Source: Odobenus rosmarus divergens (taxonomy: Eukaryota; Chordata; Mammalia; Carnivora; Odobenidae). From it: a stretch of 64,000 nucleotides of DNA. The stretch covers positions 435,459-499,458 of the forward strand of contig NW_004450942.1 of NCBI RefSeq assembly GCF_000321225.1. Direction: 5' to 3'. Shown in pieces: positions 58,801-64,000 of this stretch. The notes under the pieces are model-generated. The model did no database searches. It was not told the DNA's origin and saw only the letters and a program-made list of their open reading frames with translations. The first letter of the stretch is position 1, and the number at the start of each line of letters is the position of its first letter. Made by a program: the position numbers and the translations under genes.

Positions 58801-59495
58801 TTCTATTCTTGAAATCCCTTTCCTTGTTCTCCTGCTTCACCTTCATTCCTTCGTCCTGAATAATGACTTTTACTTTCCACTTTGGCCAGTCTACAACATG
58901 ACAACTTGGAAGTAGTGAATATGTTCCTATTTCCTTTTCATCTCTAGCAAAATTGGGGCCCATTTTCATGGTGAACTTTAAAATGCTATCAAAAACAATG
59001 GAAACTCATTCACCAGTATTGATATGGTCATTAGGAGGGAATTCCCTTTTAAGAAAATAATTTTTCTTCACTTATACCCCACCCTACTCCAAACAGGATT
59101 TTAGATGGCTTCCAAAAATGTGCATGCCTCAGAAAAATAAATTGAAAGGAAGAAAAATGAGACAAAAAGAAAATAAGGGAAAGAAAGGGATTCAAAGTTG
59201 TGAATAAAGTCAGTAAACTCCCTAGGACTATGTCACTAATTTGGCTGAGTTTTCCCCAAGTCAATATGTCAAGGAAGCCAGAGTGGGTTACAGAATTCAC
59301 AGCGTCCATAAGGCTAAAGCACAACAGTGCTGAAGAAAAGCCCTTAACACAGAGGCCTGAGAAAGATGCCTCCCCCCGGGGCCCTCAGAGTGAAGACATA
59401 GAATAATGTAACAAACAACATCCTTGGCAGCCCCAAGAATAGCCCTGAAGAACTGCTTCCTAATTGCTATGTTTTGTAAGTCCAGGATTCAAGTT
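58801..59495. other. Unassigned sequence
   Basis: No named repeat or gene recognised. Confidence 0.4.
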
Positions 59496-59953
59496 TGTGA
59501 AGGGGAGAATATGCCACCTCAAAATGTGCCACTTTGGTAGGTGGTTTATTTTGAGCTGAAGGCAATCAAGACCCAGCAGACTGAAAAAAAAAAAAAAAAA
59601 AACCTTTCCCTTAACTGCCTAAAACAATTTAGTTATGAGGCCTGACCCAGAAAGAGAGCTATTACCAGAGATAACTTTTTATCTGAAGGACTTACCTGCA
59701 TGGCAAGGCAAACATCTGATTACCAAACATTTGCCCTTCTTCTCTTCCTGTGAATTGCCCCTTTCCCCTTTGAAGCCCCAGGCCCCTATCCTATTCCTGA
59801 GTTGCCTGATTGTCTTTGGGTCTCACATTTTTATGGGACTCCTGCATATATGAAATTAAATTTATTTTCTCCTGTTAATCTATCTTATATCAATTTAATT
59901 ATTAGGCCAGCCAAACAACCTAGAAGGGGAGAAGGAAGATTTTTCTGCCCCGA
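59496..59953 (+). mobile_element. ERV1-like solo LTR
   Basis: The segment opens TGTGAAGGGGAGAATATG. It has 'cctaaaacaatttagttatg', 'caaacatctgattaccaaac', 'gaattgcccctttccccttt', a polyadenylation-like 'atgaaattaaatttatt' and 'tatcaatttaattattaggc', an order I associate with class I endogenous retrovirus LTRs. A 19-A run (59584-59602) sits inside the 5' part. Flanks agtt (59492-59495) and cgtt (59954-59957) match at three of four. There is no viral coding sequence. Confidence 0.6.
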
Positions 59954-59957
59954 CGTT

Positions 59958-60239
59958 AGCATTATCTATCATTTAAGTGGTCCCCTTGAGAGCTGAGGAA
60001 TTAATGTTTTTATTTTATGCTGCTGTGTTAGGAGAACGAGGAAAAGTCAAGGTGGGGGCTGGTCTTCCAGCCCAGAGGTTCTGAAGCTATTTTGTGAATT
60101 CCCTGGGTTTCAGAGATGTATCAGAAAAAGTGGGGGCTTGGAGGCCAGTGAAGAAGGGTTTGTACTCCACATCCTTGGCTCCATCCAGAGTAAAAAACTG
60201 GAAAACCATCATGCCTCAGTAAGGTGCAGATTTAGTGAG
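59958..60239. other. Unassigned sequence
   Basis: No named repeat or gene recognised. Confidence 0.4.
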
Positions 60240-60415
60240 CCCACTTCAGAATTATTTGGAGGTCAGGGAGACTGGGTTAAAATTCAAACTCAGATACTCA
60301 CTAGCTGTGGGACTTTGGGCAAATTACTTTACCTCTCTATGCTTCTCCATCTGTCCAGTGGGAATATTAATATTACCTCCTACACAAGGCTGCTGGGAAG
60401 ATTAAGTTTCTTGAT
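60240..60415 (+). repeat. MIR SINE remnant
   Basis: 'cactagctgtgggactttgg', 'gcaaattactttacctctc' and 'attaatattacctcctac' follow MIR closely. Confidence 0.85.
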
Positions 60416-60749
60416 GAAGATATGGTCTTGTGATGCTGTGATTTATAACAAATAACATAAGTTTGGTCTTCACTTTTGTTCTTGGCTCACAGTTCCCAAA
60501 ACCCTTGGAATTTCCTATGCAATAAAAGCAATGGGAACATCTTTTGTCAAAATATTTAGTCTCTTGTCCTCAGTTCCTAAAACTGCTTCAGAGCCATAAA
60601 GGTGAAATGGGTGTCTTATTATTCAAAACAAGTCCCTTTCCATCAATGAGGTGATTTTTGGAAAGCATGTAAGGATGGGGCTGCCTGCCAGGGGAACCAA
60701 CCATGAATAGAAAGTTGGAACTTTCAGTCCTCCCCTGATTTCTGGAGGG
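60416..60749. other. Unassigned sequence
   Basis: No named repeat or gene recognised. Confidence 0.4.
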
Positions 60750-61275
60750 TAGAGAGGCTAAAGGTTGAATCAATCACAAATGGCCAGTGATTTAATCAGT
60801 CATGCCTATGTAATGAAGCCCCCGTAAAAACCCAAAAGGAAGGAGTTCAGAGAGCATCCATGTTGGTGAACCAGAACACTTCCATGTACCACCATGCCGG
60901 ACCCAAAACTCCACAAGGACCTTTTTTCAGGACCTCACTCTATGTATCCCTTCGTCAGGCTGTTGATTCATCTCCTTTAATATCCTTTGTAATAGGTAAT
61001 CTAGTGAGTAAACAGGTTTCTCAGAGTTCTGTGAGCTGCTCCACCAAATTAACTGAACCCAAGAAAGAGGTGATGCGAGCCTCTGATTCATAGCCAATCA
61101 GTCAGAAGTACAAGTCACAATCTGGACTTGTAATTGACCTATTAAGTGGGTGCAGTCTTGTGGGACTGAGCCCTTAACCTATGGAATCTGTTGCTATCCC
61201 CAGGTAGATAGTGTCAGAAGTGAGCTAAAATGTAGGACACCCAGGTGGTGTGGGAGAATTACTTGGTAGTGTGAA
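60750..61275 (+). mobile_element. ERV-type LTR-like repeat, subfamily unassigned
   Basis: 'catgcctatgtaatgaagcc', 'taaaaacccaaaaggaagg', 'gtttctcagagttctgtgagc', 'cagtcttgtgggactgagcc' and 'gtagatagtgtcagaagtg' form an order that recurs in mammalian LTR-type repeats. Boundaries and class are not certain. Confidence 0.5.
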
Positions 61276-61285
61276 GAACTCCCCA

Positions 61286-61286
<1 letters not shown>

Positions 61287-61321
<35 letters not shown>
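61287..61321. repeat. (CA)n microsatellite
   Basis: About 17 uninterrupted CA units at the end of the LTR-like repeat. Confidence 0.97.
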
Positions 61322-61323
<2 letters not shown>

Positions 61324-61865
61324 TAACAGAGTCCAGAACCCATAAGTCCTTTAGCAGAACGCCTGGCACAGAAAGTTTCGTAGCACAAGTGTGGGTAGGA
61401 AAAATATTAACCCTGGAATCTAGTTCAACCTGCTACATATGAAGAAACTGCTGCTATAAAAATACTCTGTCCACATAAGGGTTATCCAAAAGAAGAGTAT
61501 CCAGAAGTTAAAGAGACTTGCCCCAAATCACATTTCCACTAGCAGAACAGGCACTGAGCTCAGCCCTCCTACCTTCTTGTCCAGCGCCCGATCCACATGA
61601 AAGGGAGACTGGTTCCCATTTTTCATGGCGGTGCTCCATTTCATTCTCATTGCCTCCCTGCTACCCATTTCCTCAAACCCAACATATGGAATGGCAATGA
61701 GTTCTCATCTCATGTGTGACCTCCAATTGTTAGCAGCTTCCAAGAAAAGGATTTTAGATCACATTCAGGATTAACAGTATAGAGTTTGACAATCAATCAC
61801 TAATGTCCACCACTGGGAAGAGTAGGGAGATATTTGCAAAGGTCCTTCACTGTAGCAAATACCAC
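61322..61865. other. Unassigned sequence
   Basis: No named repeat or gene recognised. Confidence 0.4.
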
Positions 61866-61995
61866 CCTACACTACGTAACAATTTCTTGAAGATGGAAAC
61901 CACGTATTAGTGTTTTGAACTCCACAGCACATCTCCCTATTGTGAACACAGAGTAGACCATTTGTCAATGTTTACTGAGTGACCAACTAATTATT
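61866..61995 (+). repeat. Possible L2 3' end fragment
   Basis: 'gaagatggaaaccacgtatt' and 'aacacagagtagaccatttg' loosely follow the L2 tail. Confidence 0.35.
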
Positions 61996-62499
61996 TTTAT
62001 AAAATCTTTAATGAGCACTAAAAAATAGTGACTGATTCCTTTGACCTTTTACAGAACATAAGGCAGGTGATATTACTTGAGGCTAAGAATTATGTGCATT
62101 AAATTATTTACTTTCTCAAAATCCTCTGAACATATAACAATGCCTAACTGCTTTTAGAAGGTCCACTGGCCGAACAATGAGCAGGAACATTGCTGTGATT
62201 TCTATTAGGAAGATGTCCATTTGTGAAGGCCCTTAAATCAATTCAGGACTCTTACACAATGGCTGCCTTCAATATGCATTGCCTCTGAAAATTGCTTATT
62301 TTCAAATAATTCTGATGCTGCAAAGTTATTGGCTCCCGACTTTACCTAGATGCTGTACTGTGAGCTATAAAGCACAGAAAAATAAATCAGAGTTGCTGGT
62401 TTCCAGCAAAGATATAGATGTCATTTAATCTAAAACTTAAGAATGCAGATTGATACTAATATAAGAGCAAGCAAAGTATTAATAGAACATGTGCTTGGG
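61996..62499. other. Repeat-poor block
   Basis: No transposon recognised. It holds 'acacaatggctgcc' (a SOX-type core) near 62256 and AT-rich motifs. Conservation is unknown. Confidence 0.35.
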
Positions 62500-62835
62500 G
62501 TAGAGGTGGTGAATGGAAATGCTGCTTGGAGAAGGTTCCTTTGAGCAAGGTAGATTCCAAAGATCTTTTATGGAAGGAAGACCATTCCAGGTGGATGAGC
62601 AGTCTTTAGCACAGGTATAGAGGTAAAGAATAACAAAGAATGTTACAGAAGGTAGCTGTCCAAAGTAAGAGGAGGAGAGGGCATGTGATAGGGTAAACTG
62701 GAGTGGAAAGTTGAAAAGGTTGTTAAGGGCCAGATAGTAGAAAGCACTGAACACCAGGCAGGAAACAGTAGAGTTTTCTAAGAGATAATAGAGTGTGGAA
62801 ATGTTTCTAAGCAGGAGAGCTTTGGCTTCAAGTTA
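62500..62835 (-). mobile_element. Probable L2 LINE, antisense
   Basis: 'gaccattccaggtggatgag', 'agggccagatagtagaaagc' and 'gtttctaagcaggagagc' follow the reversed L2 3' region loosely. Confidence 0.5.
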
Positions 62836-63099
62836 CTGGAGAGAAACAATAGAGAGACAAACAGAGTGAGACATAGAGACAGAGAAAGAGAAGCATAGAG
62901 AACTGAGGTGAAATTATACCTAAGAATATATAACTATAAAGAGAAATGTTCTGATTTTTAAATAAATCAAAACTACTTTTGGAACCATTACTTTTCAAAA
63001 TTCCTAGTGTGTTCACTAAAAACAAGACTCATCCTTTGGCAATACATTTGTAAAGAACTTCTAATCAACTAAACTACATCACGTCAATTATCTCTCATT
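62836..63099. other. Unassigned; purine-rich start
   Basis: A GA-rich stretch lies at about 62837-62905. Nothing else recognised. Confidence 0.4.
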
Positions 63100-63195
63100 T
63101 GTACACAGTCATGGAGGGTAAGAAGGGTTGGGATTAGCATCCCAAGCTTACAGATGAGGAGGCCAAGGCATAAAACAGTCCCAGAGCAAGCTGGT
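63100..63195 (-). repeat. MIR SINE remnant
   Basis: 'ttacagatgaggaggccaagg' type text and 'agagcaagctggtaatt' follow reversed MIR. Confidence 0.65.
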
Positions 63196-63589
63196 AATTT
63201 TTAATACTAGAAAACATGCTTCTCTCCCTGTCTTCCCCTGCTCAGTGATTTCCTCAACACATTGCAAAATTCATTTCATGATTATTTCTTGAGCGCTTAT
63301 AATATCACAGCAGGAAGGCATCCCTAAAAGCCAGCACAATGCCTGGCATTGTGTAGATGATCAACTGGTTCTATAGTTCTAGGTTTTCTTCTCCATTTAT
63401 TGCCCTCAAAAAGCAAGTACCTCATGTGGCAATGAGAATATGCCTATAACTCCTCATTTATGAATATTTTTATTACTATCCAAGAATCCATAGATAATGG
63501 AGTCCCTGCTTTCGATTTTGCATGTCCTACTCTTATTCAAGCCAGGCCCCATTATAACCTTTCTGAGCAACAATGTACCCAGGAGTTAT

Positions 63590-63640
63590 TCATTCAGTCA
63601 TTCAACAGACATTTACTAAGTTTCCATGGTGCAGGCATTG
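63590..63640 (-). repeat. L2 3' terminus fragment
   Basis: 'cattcagtcattcaacagac' and 'atttactaagtttccatgg' form the reversed L2 end, adjoining the L1. Confidence 0.55.
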
Positions 63641-64000
63641 TTTTATTTTTTTTATTTAAATTCAATTAGCCAACATATAGTACATTATTAGTTTCAGATG
63701 TAGAGTTCAGTTATTCATCAGTTGCATGTAACACCCAGTGCTCATCACATCACGTGCCCTCCTTAATGCCCATCACCCAATTACCCCATCCCCCTACCCA
63801 ACTCCCCTCCAGCAGGCCTCAATTTTTTTCCTATCATTAAGAGTCTCTTGTGTTGATAAATTAAGGAGTCGATCCCATTTACAATTGCACCCAAAACCAA
63901 AAGATACCTAGGAATAAATCTAACCAAAGAGGCAAAGGATCTGTACTCAGAAAACTATAAAATACTCATGAAAGAGATTGAGGAAGACACGAAGAAATGG
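63641..64000 (-). mobile_element. L1 with 5' inversion (twin priming), running off the window
   Basis: 63641-63850 is the antisense of a carnivore L1 3' UTR: T-rich start, 'aattagccaacatatagtac', 'gttcagttattcatcag', 'aacacccagtgctcatcac', 'gtgccctccttaatgcccatc'. From about 63856 the strand switches and the sense strand reads L1 ORF2. In the frame beginning at 63863 all 46 codons to the window edge are open, with blocks such as KRYLGINLTKEAKDLYSEN and KEIEEDTKKW. The strand switch inside one element is typical of twin-primed L1 insertion. The open frame suggests a young copy, though it is a fragment and cannot be active by itself. Confidence 0.87.

Noticed and set aside
61287..61321. Telomere- or satellite-like array
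   Set aside because: It is a plain CA microsatellite.

Overview
This window is nuclear DNA from a carnivoran mammal, most likely an arctoid (bear, panda or seal side). The main evidence is eleven copies of the tRNA-Lys-related Can-SINE. Its head runs 'CCTGGGTGGCTCAG', and most full-length copies have a body with 'CATCGGGCTCCCTGCTC' and 'CTCCCACTCCCCCTGCTTGTG' and a tail of AATAAATAAAATCTT plus poly(A). From memory this body differs from the dog, cat and mustelid versions. That species placement is an inference from subfamily text, not a database result.

I found no protein-coding exon, no functional RNA gene and no CpG island that I can support. The open frames present are short (152 codons at most). 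The longest either lie in interspersed repeats, run through homopolymers or the assembly gap, or have no recognisable protein features. The window reads as intergenic or deep-intronic sequence.

Layout. 1-5850 is old sequence with MIR and L2 remnants. 5858-9190 holds three Can-SINEs and a complete small hAT transposon. 10680-12425 is an L2 element interrupted by another L2 in the opposite orientation. 15848-18770 is a pile of L1 ORF2/3' UTR fragments. 19898-20272 and 26437-26831 are MaLR LTR fragments. 20290-21715 and 26835-28080 are mostly free of repeats. 25924-31290 carries three Can-SINEs, MER5A copies and a MaLR solo LTR (30646-31290). 34029-37642 contains MER20, L2, a purine tract, an 84-base assembly gap in a pyrimidine tract, an ERVL solo LTR rich in simple repeats, and a young L1 tail with a 17-bp target duplication. 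38820-42100 holds a SINE, a MaLR LTR, broken L2, a duplicated (GAAA)n unit, a hAT copy and an L1 tail. 42480-43240 is repeat-free, AT-rich and carries octamer motifs. 43870-44800 is an L2 copy that still shows the reverse-transcriptase motifs. 45860-50160 has L1 fragments, a repeat-free stretch with a SOX-dimer-like palindrome, and two inverted SINEs. 50160-63600 is L2/MIR/MER5A/LTR background. 63640 to the end is an L1 with a 5' inversion whose ORF2 frame is still open and runs off the window.

Nothing here resembles a novel gene system. The points worth following are fine structure: insertion histories with readable target duplications, a perfect 22-bp palindrome, clustered POU-like octamers, a SOX dimer-type site, and a gap at a sequence likely to form unusual DNA. 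All repeat-family names rest on my recall of consensus sequences, and subfamilies need a RepeatMasker run.
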